The notes beneath the pieces are model-generated. The model did not search any database. It was given only the letters and a program-made list of their open reading frames with translations, and was not told the origin of the DNA. Shown piece after piece: positions 45,930 to 57,600 of a DNA stretch of 64,000 nt (positions are counted from its first letter, which is position 1; every line of letters begins with the position of its first letter). Origin of the DNA: Stentor roeselii (taxonomy: Eukaryota; Ciliophora; Heterotrichea; Heterotrichida; Stentoridae); contig RSEH01000073.1 of assembly GCA_006503475.1 (NCBI GenBank), forward strand, positions 107,961-171,960, given 5' to 3'. The position numbers and the translations under genes were made by a program.

Positions 45930-46311
45930 TAATTTTATTGAAGAGAAGGTGAAAAAGTTATGAAAAGTTATGAAAAGTGAATCAAATTGAAAAGATCATG
46001 TAAAATTGAGTGTTGCGAAGGAGTCCTTCTTGAGTTTTAGAATTTTCTGATAAATTCAATCGTTAATAAAAAAGCGAATGAAAGGTTATACTATTATTTC
46101 TATTCATATAAAGACCTTAAATTTCTACAACACTGATACCTCGTCAAAATAATAGTTTAAGTCCTTGATTATGCTAATCTTCACAATATCTCCACCACTA
46201 AAACATCAATATTCTCATCCTCTAACCATCCTAATCCAAAACCTCCCATTCCAAAATCCGAACCTCTACATCCCTAAACCTTTGTTCTTTTCCAGAAATG
46301 GATGAATATAA
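45930..46311. promoter_or_regulatory. Divergent region between the MORN and ALDH genes
   Basis: 382 bp, AT-rich on the MORN side and C-rich pyrimidine sequence near the ALDH start. Two out-of-frame ATGs (46298, 46302) lie just before the ALDH ATG. No other content seen. Confidence 0.45.
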
Positions 46312-47787
46312 ATGTTCCTCAGGCCAGCTCTGAAAGCCTCATACAGGACTCAGCTCCTAATCAACAACAAGTGGGTCAACTCATCAGACGGAAGAACCTT
46401 CAAGACAATAAACCCAGCGACTGAAGAGTTGATAGCGAACGTGCAGTGGGGTTCAGTCCAAGACGTCAACACGGCAGTCAACGCTGCTCGAGAAGCTTTC
46501 GAAGGTCCCTGGAGAAGAACCAGTGCAGTTCAAAGAGCGAACTTGCTCTACAAACTTGCAGATTTGATTGAAAAGAACCGAGAAGAGCTTGCCCAGTTAG
46601 AATCCTTAGACAATGGAAAGCCGATCTCAGATGCCCGAGCCGGAGACCTACAACTAACAATTCAATGTTACAGGTACTACGCTGCATACGCTGATAAAGT
46701 CTTCGGAAAGACCATCCCCATGAATGGCCCCTTCTTCGCTTACACTCGCTTTGAGCCAAAAGGAGTGGCAGGGCAGATCATTCCCTGGAACTTTCCATTG
46801 TTGATGCAAGCCTGGAAACTTGCCCCAGCACTCGCTGCTGGATGCACAAGTGTCTTGAAACCTGCTGAGCAAACTCCTTTATCATCTTTAAGAGTCGGAG
46901 AGCTAATCATCGAAGCTGGCTTCCCTGCTGGTGTCGTCAACATTGTCCCTGGAGAAGGAGATACTGGAGCTGCTCTTGCTGTACATCCAGGAATTGATAA
47001 AATTGCCTTCACAGGGTCTACTGAAGTAGGACTGGAAATCATGAGCAAGGCCGGAGTCAATGGGTTGAAAAGAGTGACTTTGGAACTTGGAGGGAAAAGC
47101 CCGAATATTATTATGGATGATGCTGACCTTGACTTGGCCGTCGCTCAGTCACAGGTTGGAGTCTTTTTGAATCAGGGACAATGCTGCATTGCTGGGTCTC
47201 GAGTTTTTGTTCATGAGAAGATTTATGATGAGTTTGTTAGGAGGACTGCACTTTGCACTGCTGGAAGAAAACTTGGGAATCCTCTTGATGATAGTACCGG
47301 TCAAGGTCCTCAGGTCGATGAGAATCAGATGAAGAGAGTTCTGTCTTATATTGAGAAAGGAAAACAAGAAGGGGCTAGACTTATTACTGGAGGGAAAAGA
47401 TTTGGAAATAAAGGGTTCTTTGTTGAACCTACTGTTTTTGCTGATGTTACGGATAATATGACTATTGCCAAGGAAGAAATATTTGGACCTGTCTTCTCGA
47501 TTTTGAAGTTTAAGGACCTGGATGAAGTCATTGCTAGAGCTAATAATAGCAACTATGGACTGGGAGCTGGAGTTGTTACTAAAAATGTTGAAACTGCTTT
47601 GAAAGTTGTAAATGGAATCAGGTCTGGAACTGTTTATGTTAATTGCTATGATGTTTTCAGTGAAAACTTGCCATTTGGAGGATTCAAGGATTCTGGTATT
47701 GGAAGAGAGTTGGGAGAAGACGGAATCATGAATTATCTTGAACAGAAGTCAGTTGTTATCAAGACTTCTAATGACACTTTGCCTTAG
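46312..47787 (+). CDS. NAD-dependent aldehyde dehydrogenase (ALDH1/2 class), copy 1
   Basis: 491 aa, the usual length for the family. Visible motifs: [20 protein letters not shown] (cofactor site), [23 protein letters not shown], catalytic-base region [12 protein letters not shown], nucleophile region [16 protein letters not shown] and [13 protein letters not shown], ending [11 protein letters not shown]. All catalytic residues (Asn, Glu, Cys) are present. It oxidises aldehydes to acids. No clear targeting peptide: the start [20 protein letters not shown] runs directly into the fold, though a very short mitochondrial signal is possible. First member of a tandem array. Confidence 0.95.
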   Translation: MFLRPALKASYRTQLLINNKWVNSSDGRTFKTINPATEELIANVQWGSVQDVNTAVNAAREAFEGPWRRTSAVQRANLLYKLADLIEKNREELAQLESLDNGKPISDARAGDLQLTIQCYRYYAAYADKVFGKTIPMNGPFFAYTRFEPKGVAGQIIPWNFPLLMQAWKLAPALAAGCTSVLKPAEQTPLSSLRVGELIIEAGFPAGVVNIVPGEGDTGAALAVHPGIDKIAFTGSTEVGLEIMSKAGVNGLKRVTLELGGKSPNIIMDDADLDLAVAQSQVGVFLNQGQCCIAGSRVFVHEKIYDEFVRRTALCTAGRKLGNPLDDSTGQGPQVDENQMKRVLSYIEKGKQEGARLITGGKRFGNKGFFVEPTVFADVTDNMTIAKEEIFGPVFSILKFKDLDEVIARANNSNYGLGAGVVTKNVETALKVVNGIRSGTVYVNCYDVFSENLPFGGFKDSGIGRELGEDGIMNYLEQKSVVIKTSNDTLP

Positions 47788-48323
47788 TTAAGTTAGTTTG
47801 AAATAAATGAGTAGGAGCATTTTTTTCTCAAGGTAAAAAGCCTTTCTTTGTTTTTCAATTCAGATTATAATATTCATTTAAGATGTGAAATATTTTAGAG
47901 TTTATAGACTTTAGAATGGCTTAAAAGTGTTTTTTGTATCTTTATAATGATTTTACAATAAGAAATCAATTTCTACATTACTATATTCGGATGGAATTTT
48001 TAACCCTGATTATTGAAGGCGTTTTATTATTATTTAAGATTATTTGAGTATTTAAGATTATTTGAGTGTATTTCTCGAATCTTTAAAAAAGTTCTCATCA
48101 AATTCAAATTAGAATATAAGATGCACTAAAAACCCTAAAAATATACTTAAAGATTATAAAAGAAAAAACAAATGATTCCAAATAATCCAAATCTAATTCC
48201 TGCAAACTGTCCCTTAAAATATTTCAAATCATTTTTTACCCAGTCTATAATAATTTAACGAGTAAATCATTAAATTCTTATAGTCTCTACACCACAAATT
48301 TTTTTCAATAAGATGTAATATTT
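47788..48323. other. AT-rich spacer between ALDH copies
   Basis: 536 bp with no coding potential; a short direct repeat (AAGATTATTTGAGT) near 48036-48070. It should hold the promoter of copy 2. Confidence 0.5.
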
Positions 48324-49796
48324 ATGTTTATTCGACCAGCTCTTAAAGCATCTTACAAGACTCAGCTTCTCATCAACAATAAGTGGGTCAACTCGTCTGA
48401 CGGTAGAACTTTCAAGACTATAAACCCAGCGACTGAAGAGTTGATCGCAAATGTGCAGTGGGGGTCGGCTCAAGATATCAATTCGGCTGTCAGTGCGGCT
48501 CGAGAGGCTTTTGAAGGGCCCTGGAGAAGGATAAGCGCTGTTGAAAGAGCGAATTTGCTTTATAAATTGGCAAATTTGATTGAAAAGAACCAGGATGAGC
48601 TGGCTCAGTTGGAATCATTAGACAATGGAAAACCGATCTCAGATGCCCAAGTAGACTTACAAATGACGATTCAATGCTACAGATATTATGCTGGATTTGC
48701 TGATAAAGTCTTCGGAAAGACCATCCCGATGAACGGTCCTTTCTTCGCATACACTCGTCTAGAACCAAAAGGTGTAGCTGGTCAGATAATTCCCTGGAAC
48801 TACCCATTAATGATGCAATCCTGGAAACTAGCTCCCTCCTTAGCCGCAGGTTGCACAAGTGTCTTGAAACCCGCCGAGCAGACTCCATTAACATCATTAA
48901 AAGTCGGAGAGCTAATCATCGAAGCTGGCTTTCCCGCAGGTGTCGTCAACATAATCCCAGGTGAAGGAGATACCGGAGCAGCTCTAGCAATCCATCCAGG
49001 AATCGATAAAATTGCATTCACAGGCTCCACTGCAGTAGGCCTTGAAATCATGAGCAAGGCCGGAGCGAACAGATTGAAAAGAGTGTCTTTAGAACTAGGA
49101 GGAAAAAGTCCAAACATCATCATGGAAGATGCAGACCTCGACTTGGCCATCACGACTTCACAGTTCGGAGCATTTTTCAATCAAGGCCAAAATTGCATTG
49201 CAGGGTCTCGAGTCTTCGTCCATGAAAAGATTTATGACGAGTTTGTTCGAAGAACTGCGATTTGCGCTGCAGGGAGAAAACTTGGAAATCCTCTTGACCC
49301 GAGCACTGCACAAGGTCCTCAGGTCAGTGAAGTGCAGATGAACAAAGTTCTGTCTTATGTTGAGAAAGGAAAACAAGAAGGCGCAAGACTTGTTACTGGA
49401 GGGAAAAGATTTGGAAATAAAGGGTTCTTTGTTGAACCTACTGTGTTTGCTGATGTTACAGATCATATGACTATTGCCAAGGAAGAGATATTCGGACCGG
49501 TTTTTTGCATTTTGAAGTTTAAGGATGTTGATGAAGTCATTGCCAGGGCTAATGATACTTGTTATGGATTGGGAGCTGGAGTTGTTACTAGAAATATTGA
49601 AACTGCTTTGAAGGTTGTCAATGGAATTAGGGCTGGAACTGTCTTTGTTAATTCTTATGATGTTGGAAGTGAAAATTTGCCATTTGGAGGATTTAAGCAG
49701 TCTGGGATTGGAAGAGAGTTGGGAGAAGATGGAATTATGAATTATCTTGAACAAAAATCAGTTGTTTTCAAGACTTCTAATGACTCTTTACCTTAA
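48324..49796 (+). CDS. NAD-dependent aldehyde dehydrogenase, copy 2
   Basis: 490 aa, a close paralogue of the upstream gene over its whole length, one residue shorter near 115 (DAQVDLQMT against [10 protein letters not shown]). The nucleophile motif is [11 protein letters not shown], where the first of the two cysteines is Asn but the catalytic second Cys is kept. The ELGGKSPNI glutamate and [20 protein letters not shown] are intact. An active enzyme with slightly altered specificity is likely. Tandem duplication is the plain explanation. Confidence 0.95.
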   Translation: MFIRPALKASYKTQLLINNKWVNSSDGRTFKTINPATEELIANVQWGSAQDINSAVSAAREAFEGPWRRISAVERANLLYKLANLIEKNQDELAQLESLDNGKPISDAQVDLQMTIQCYRYYAGFADKVFGKTIPMNGPFFAYTRLEPKGVAGQIIPWNYPLMMQSWKLAPSLAAGCTSVLKPAEQTPLTSLKVGELIIEAGFPAGVVNIIPGEGDTGAALAIHPGIDKIAFTGSTAVGLEIMSKAGANRLKRVSLELGGKSPNIIMEDADLDLAITTSQFGAFFNQGQNCIAGSRVFVHEKIYDEFVRRTAICAAGRKLGNPLDPSTAQGPQVSEVQMNKVLSYVEKGKQEGARLVTGGKRFGNKGFFVEPTVFADVTDHMTIAKEEIFGPVFCILKFKDVDEVIARANDTCYGLGAGVVTRNIETALKVVNGIRAGTVFVNSYDVGSENLPFGGFKQSGIGRELGEDGIMNYLEQKSVVFKTSNDSLP

Positions 49797-50387
49797 TTAA
49801 TGAGTTGATTGAAAATTGCTTTGAGAATAATGTTTTAAATGTTATTAAAAATTATAAGATAGTCATTTTTTTTTCTAATATCAGCAGAGATAAATTTCAT
49901 CTATTGATATCTTAAAGATCTAAAATATCAACACTTAAGCTATGATTAAAGTTTTTTTATAAGAGTGTCTCTAAATTTTTAGTGAGAGTCTTATTCAGGT
50001 TTTTAAGTTGTCTTAGTTTAAAATCCTTAACTATTGAATAATACATATTGAATAATACATATTGAATAATACATATTGAATAATTCATAGAATCAATCTT
50101 CTAATTAATCATTATTTTTGATCAGATTCGGAATAGGATTGGCCATATAAATACCAATCAATACTAGTAACCCAAAAGAAATAAAATGATAAATAATCTT
50201 ACAATTTAACGATATATCTCAGAGATAATCACTATGCTAAAACAACTGCAAACAATACATCAACTATCTTAAGGTAATATGTACAGCTACTACACGAATA
50301 TAAATCAATTCAATAAATGAATCAATATTTTTTCCTAATTCTGAACTTGAACTGAATATTATCATATATGATTTGGTAATCTTGCCC
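49797..50387. other. AT-rich spacer between ALDH copy 2 and the ALDH pseudogene
   Basis: 591 bp, no gene. Contains a 14-bp tandem repeat listed separately. Confidence 0.5.
50033..50088. repeat. 14-bp tandem repeat, four copies
   Basis: Unit ATTGAATAATACAT, three exact copies and a fourth with one change (ATTGAATAATTCAT). Confidence 0.92.
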
Positions 50388-51610
50388 ATATGATCTAAAA
50401 TTTTCTTTCAAAACTCAGCTCGTGTCCAAAACAAGAGGCCAACTCATTAAAAAGGATATCTTTCAATACGATCGACTCAGTAACATAAGAGTTGATTAGA
50501 ACATAGTCACAAAACATCAACACAACAGTCAAAACGGCTTGAAAAGGTTTAATGACCTTGAAGATGAGCCAGTGCAGTCCATTAAGCGTATTTAATCCAA
50601 AAATAGTTGAATAGATTTACAAGCACCGAGAAAGTTGCTCAAGAAGACGTGCAGGTTAAATTCAGATCCACAAATATTCAGCTTCTTGTTCTGACAAGTT
50701 TGCAAAGCATTATGATGAGCAGATCTTTCTTATACTCGACTTGAACCTTCAAAGTACCAAGCTGTTCAATTCTATGACTTTCCTTTCAGCCTTGCAATCC
50801 GTGAAATTTCACAACTTCTGCTTGCTTGATGAAAAATGACTTGAAACTTGCTTTGAAGACTTTATAAAACTTCTAAGAGTCGAAAAAATCGCTAAAGAAG
50901 CTGGATTCCCGCTCGTCAATTCCTCTATCTGCAAGTCACACAGAAGAAGATAAATCGTATACTTATTTTTCAAAACGACTAGATTTAGAAAGAGGAGCTA
51001 AGTCCTAATATCATCATGGCTGATGCTGAGTCTTTTGAATCAAGGCTGTGTTACTGGGTCTCAAGTTTTCGTACATGAAAAAATTATGACCAGTTCGTTT
51101 GAAGAACTACGCTTTTACTGCAGGAAGAAACTCAGAGATTATGGCTACTAAGGCCTCAAGTCAAGAGAGCTAAGTTAATAGAGGCTCTTGGTATATTTAG
51201 AGAAGATTCAAGATTATGCTAGAATTGTTGCTGGATGGAAAAAGATTAGAATGAAAGGGGCTCTTTGTTTTGATATTTTAATGATAATACTACCATTGCC
51301 AAGCAAGAGATCTTTGAACTGGTTTGTTGCGTATTACAGTTCAAGGTTGTCTATGAAGTTATATCTAGAACTCATAGCGAAATGAACTCGAACAAGGAGT
51401 TTTACTGGAAAATTAAATTACTTTGATGATTTTTAATGGAATCAAACCTGAAACTGAATATATTTTGTTTTTTATGAATTTTCACTGAAACTGTCCACTT
51501 TAGAGGCGCTAAACAATCTGAAAATTTAGGCATTCGGGAGGAATCGAGATTTTGAAATATTTTGAACGAAAAATCAGTAATTTATAAGATCTCTAATAGT
51601 TTTTGAATAA
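50388..51610 (+). pseudogene. Decayed third aldehyde dehydrogenase copy
   Basis: Nucleotide similarity to both upstream genes can be followed from the 5' end (AAAACTCAGCTCGTG against AGACTCAGCTTCTCA) through the AACACAACAGTCAAAACGGC region and the GTCTCAAGTTTTCG segment (GSRVFV) to the C-terminal NYLEQKSVV region near 51550-51590. Stops, frameshifts and deletions are scattered throughout, and the total length is about 250 bp shorter than an intact gene. It is a dead tandem duplicate, older than the split between copies 1 and 2 or evolving without constraint. Confidence 0.85.
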
Positions 51611-51699
51611 GGTTAAAAGTTGGACTTAGTTCAATTAGGATATGAAATTTTTTGAGTTATTATCAGTAAGAGTTAAGGTTAAAATTTTTTATTGAGTAA

Positions 51700-54600
51700 T
51701 TAAGAGTGCCGTTGCTTGAGCTTTAAATCAATCAGCTTGGTTTCAAGTTTCTTGAGTCTTTCTCCAATCTCATTAATCTTGATGATGTTTTCAGCCTCTT
51801 CATTCTGCAAAACACCCTTAATCCCCATAGCACGATGATTGGGAATCCAGCTGACTTCTTCTCTATCAACCTGATCCCTGACATAGCTTTCAATTCCAGT
51901 ATACTCAGTTTCCTTCTTATTTTTCAAATACGCAAGAAACAAAATATAATTCCATTCATTATGATCAACCTGAGTATGTCTAAAAAATGGCATATTAGTC
52001 TTTCTTTCAATGAAATCTCGATCAAGTCCACAAATAAAGCACTTAGTTTCTCTATCATTAGTACTTCTCTCTTGTTCCTCCCTGAGCGCAGCGAAGGTAT
52101 CAATGATGAGTCCTTCAACGACTCCAATGATGATAACATCAAGAAGAATATTGAAGAAATTATCATAAAAGAACCGTGCAGTGTGCAAGTCCCCGTCTTC
52201 ATATCGATACATGAAGCCACCGATGGCTCCATCTGACTTGAAGCTTGCATCCCAAAGAATGATGGTGCACCAAAACAACGTCTTGCATTTTGAGTCGAAA
52301 TCTTCCTGAAAGTAAAAAAATCCAATCAAAGCAAAGATATACATAAAAATAATCATCATGCAAAACGTCAAAATCAAAGCTTTTCTCGGCACGATGAAGG
52401 ACTTTACCACATTTTGAAGACTTCGGTACTTGTAAAGAATATCTAGAAGAAGCAATGAGAAGTAAAATGGATGAGTCGATATTCCTAGAACTGAAAAAAC
52501 TGTATAAGCGATATGGTAAAGGACATGAAAGTCCACAAGAATGTAAAAAATAGTTAAAAGGACTTGTTTTATCTTCAAAGCCGTTAGTTTGAACTTGTTC
52601 GGGTTGGTCTTAAGGTATTCATTTGAAACTTTATGTTTATTCCACCCTCTTCTCGCGACAATCGGTCCGACTTTAAGCAAAAAAAATGCGACGATGATGA
52701 GACAACAAACAAGTTGGATAATGCCAAGAGTCCTGATAATCGACTTGGTAGTTTGAGTGTCAAGTCTCTCATTGTTATAAGTGTAGTTAAAAAGACTCGG
52801 CGAGTTCATCCTGTCATGGTCATTATAATTCGAATACGACAAAACAACTAAAATATTCAAAACAATCGTCAAGCCAAAGGCGAAGTCTCTCCAAATGTAA
52901 ACCCTTGAAGCAATCAAATGAACCAACTGACTGTTTTTCATTGCATTCAACAAGTCATGCTCATGAGAAATCTGCTCAATAATCGAGTCAGCCTTCCTCA
53001 GCAAAAACTTCAACTTGGTCTGGTCAGTGTCTCGATTGACACTCGCATGGAAACTTTCTTTAATTTCCTTCGTAAGTCCTCTGAACTGCGGAGGCAACGA
53101 GAAGTAAACCCGAAAGATATTCCCATTAAAAACCACCTCAATTTTCCCAGTAAACATATCAAAAAACCTGAAAGTAGCATTAAGCAAAAACTCTTTATTC
53201 CGTTCATAGTCAAGATTATTCGCGGAATATTTGTGATTTTTTACTGCTTCTGTTATTGTCAAAGCGTTGAAATCGTTTTTTTTAGACCTGGCGTGTTTGT
53301 TGAAGTATTTCTGGTCCTCGTCTTCTCGGAACTTTTGAAGTTGGTCTAACTCGCCGGCGATGATTTCTTGACTTTCAGGGTCGTCGTTTTCTATGAAGGT
53401 TTTCAGGAGATGGTAAATCATGAAACCGTTTTCGATGACTAAGGAATAATGTTTTCTGTTCTTTTCTTGTTTGTTGTCTTCTGCGCCGTAGACGTAGTCC
53501 TCGTTGTCTTTGGTGTGTTCGAAGATGTTCACATCGTAGTGGTCTGCACCGTACATCATCACGTAGTCCATGTAGATCAGCTTTAGGTTCTCTTTGAGGA
53601 TCTCTAGGTTGAATGACCGGATCAGACGAGTCACGATGTAGTTGTCGGTTCGACCTTCCATTAGACTTAGAACTGTGATCATTGCTTTGTACTTCAAATG
53701 AGCGACCATCCACTCTTCCAATTCCGAGCACTCTTCATTAGGAATATCAACATCTGAGTCACAGTCCATGATCTCATTTTTCCTATTCATGCTATATCCT
53801 TCACCCTCCGTTCCAATCGACAACAAAGTGCTAACAAGTTCCAAGAACTTCCCATCAATAATCGCCTCCTGATTTTTCGTGCAAGGTCCCTGAATAAACT
53901 CCGTTAAAGTATCAAAGCACTGAGAAATGACCTTAAAGCTCATCAATTGTTTTTTTTCAATTAAAATCTCAAGTAAAGAAATAATATCAGAGATCATATC
54001 ATAAGAGTTCCTAGACCTGCTCTGATATCTCATATAATTCTGCAGTTCCAAGTTATGCCCTTCACACAAAAGCTGCAAAAACCTCAAAAGGCTCTGAATA
54101 TCATCCTGTGTCTTTTTAAACACCTTGATTTTTTTCGGACTACTGACCTGCCGATGAGCGAACTTATCAATATAATCTAAAATCACCTGATGAATAGTCT
54201 CGAAAAATATTTCACTGTTCGAAGTATTATTAAAGTAAAGATAAATCTCATTCTGCACGATTTCATTTCCACCTTCAAGCAACTCAATACAGACGTTCAT
54301 CAAACTTTTAAAGATCTGGGCCTCAATATTGGAATCACACATCAAAGCGAATAACACCCTGACAACTCCATATCCAATCATTGAATTCTGCAAGTTCTTC
54401 TTCGCAACTGCGGCTTCTGTGTACCTGTCATGAATCGGGTTTGCCAAGACGCGGGTGAGCAAGTCAATCGCGCTGATCGTCAATGAAAGTGGCGGCTGCT
54501 GCGAGCGACTAAGGCGAATGAAATTGACGATTGACTTGATGATCTTCTCAAAATTTAACCCTTCATTGTGGTTCTCTTCTCGAAGCTCTTTGCCTGAAAA

Positions 54601-57600
54601 GTGCTTGTCAAGCTCGCTGCTGAAGTGAATCGCGACGAGCAACGCGTGTTCTTCTTGCTCGACTTTTGCCTTCAGCTTCGAGTTGTAGACCAGGTAGTCC
54701 AAAAAATTCTTCCATGAACTGATCATCGAAGGGTCGTCTCGAGTTATTCGTGTTGAAGGCTTTGACTGGATTCGTGAGTCGTTTTCGATTATTTCTGCTT
54801 CTTCGTTGTCGAATTTGAAATTCATGCTGACTGACTCACAGAGTTCTTTTAAAGTTGCAAGGCATTTATCGTCTTTGATATTTATTTTTTCGTAGTTTTG
54901 CTTCAGGGTGTTTAAAAAGTTCTCGATTGCTTTGATGTCGTTGCTTTCGTAGAATAATTTGTCACCTTTTTTGATGTAAGAAGTCCGGTATTTGAAGAGG
55001 ATGTTGATGATGATGTAGAAGGATTTCATGTAATCTTCACTTGGTTCTTTCAGATTGTTGAGGACTTCTGCTTGGATGTTGATGTATCGAAGGAACTCTT
55101 CACAGGTCTTCAGTTCCATGTTGACCATTTCACAGTCAAGATAAATATTAAAGAAAAAGTCAAGCATAGGAATTTTCAGTTGTTTGTAAGGATTTGCAGG
55201 TCTTTCAAGGTCTTCACTGAAGTCAAGAAGTTCATCGAAAGGTTCTTCCGCTTTAATAAGAATTTTAAAGATATTGTTTAAAGTGACGATATTTTGACAT
55301 TTCGCTTCATTGAAGTACATCCCGGTCACCCCGAAGCCGCACTTTGCGAGGACTTCAAGTAAAACAGCATGATATTCAAAAGGCTCGTCGTAGTAATCAG
55401 GGTCCGGGTTATTCGCTCTTTCAAATGAAAACTCAGTAATATCTGACTTTTCCATATACAGCAAAACCAGGTCAAGTTCTTCAGGAATAAACATGTTTAA
55501 AATAATCCTTTGAATACTCGGAACTGGTTTATCATTCACAACTTGAATAGTCTTCAAGATTTCCAGGAACATCGCTCGTCTCCCATATTGTTTAATCGAA
55601 GTTTTGAAGATTCCTAAGAACTTTTCATCGATTTTTTCTATCAAATTTCGGTTATCTCTGAAAATTTCACAGATTAAGTCAATTTGGCCGAGAGGGATGT
55701 TGAGATGTTGAAGGAAAATATGAAGACTTTTGTAAAGTCTTTTTTGGTTTTGAGGGTTTTTTCTGACGAATTTCGTTAAGAAAGAAAAACAACGCTCGAA
55801 TAAATCGGATAATCGCTCTTGATGCTTTTCGCTTTCATCTTTTGCGGAAAAGGAGATCAGCTCGTGGATGCCATCTTTTATCAGCGCGAGGACCATGTTG
55901 TCCACGTCTAGATAGTTCATCATTTTTTGACGTGAATGGGAAACTTCGAGTTCTGGGGCGCCTTCGATGTGCTCGCTTTCGATTAGCTCTCCTTGCTCGA
56001 TTGTGGTTGACTCGAATAGGACTTTTTCGAATTGGGTTAAAATTCGAAGGATTTTTTTGAATATGCTGGAGTACTTGCTTTGCATTTCGCTTTCGTGCTC
56101 CCAGTACTTTACCCATAACTCGCTCTGCTCGGAATGCTTTACGAATTCTTTTATTGTTTTTTTTAACCAGTTGAATAGCTCGATGTCAGCCGAAGTTGAA
56201 ATAGGATGTAAATTGCTGATATTCCTTAAAAGTTCTTTCCTCTGTTCATAGCACCTAATAATAAGTCTAAACAATGAGCTCTGAACTTTATAATTCTCAG
56301 TAAAAGTAAAAGCTTTAATAATCAAGACCAACAAAGGCTGATCATGCAAATGATTCAAATCAGGTATATACGGCCCCTTAAAGCAAGTAAACGAAAGATC
56401 TTCCTGACAAAGATAATCTTTAATCTTCTTAAATTCAGTGAATTTCATAATAGGCGGTAATAGTTTCAATACTTTTTCCTTCCAAAGTTCATCTTTTTGT
56501 ATCTCATCACGAAAATCACGATGTTCGACTTTAAAAGTTTCATCCATCTTTGAAGTGAACTGATTTTCAGGGTCATTGAACCAAGCAACGATATTATTCA
56601 ATAAAAAGTCCTGTCTACAGTCAAGGTAATAATGCAACATTTTACAGACTTTTAACTTGATCCTTGTTTCCGAGTTTTTCGCTTCGATGCCGCCGAAGGG
56701 GTTTTGTTTGAATGACATGATGAAATTTTTTAAATTCGCAGCAGATCTGATGAGCGGGTCTTTGATATTTCCTGTATCCTGAAGAAGAGAAGAGAGATAA
56801 ATATACTGCTTTTGACTGCTTTGATTCTCGTTGGGCTCTAACTTGGTAGATCTTCTTCTTTTTATCACATGGTTCACTGTCGTTTTGTGAGCTTCAGTCA
56901 CCAACAGCGGGACAATCGACTTCAAAATCTTGACAATGTCCAACTCGTGGTCAGGAAAAACCGGGTTGCTTAAAATCCTGTCTCTCTCGAAATCAGTGCT
57001 ACTAACGCCAATCAGCTCAAATTTCATTAGCTTTGAAGTGAGTCTCAACATTTCACAGGTGAAGGAGTTGTTGAACAGCTTCATTTTAAAGAACTCGAAA
57101 ATATTTTTTAATAATGGAAACATCAAGGTGTCGTCATCGGAAATAAGAAATTCGCCAATGTTTTCAGTTTTTATGTTGCAAAATGTTATTGATTGGCCGA
57201 ATTTGTCTTGAATGTTGATTATGTCTGTTTTTCTGCAGGATTCGTTTGATTGGGTGTCGATTCTTAGATCGTCTTTTCGTTGATCTGCGTTGAGGAACTC
57301 TTTTATCAGTTGAGGCTTGATCACTTCTTCTCGCGGGTTGCAGTCCACGTAGAGGTTTAGAAGCATTTTGCAGAAAGCTGCACGAAGGTCGTCTGGAAGC
57401 TCCAAGTTCCACATCATTGAGTGAATGAACTCGAATGGGAAGTACTCTGTTAGTTTCGCGGAGACTTCGAAGTTACGACCTACGCACATGTTTGCGTAGA
57501 GCTCAAGGAACTTTGTGAAGTAGTCGATGTCTTCTTGCTCGGATTTGTTTGATTTGTCTCTGAAAAGGGATTCGACTGCATAATTTTTGCCATCAATCAC

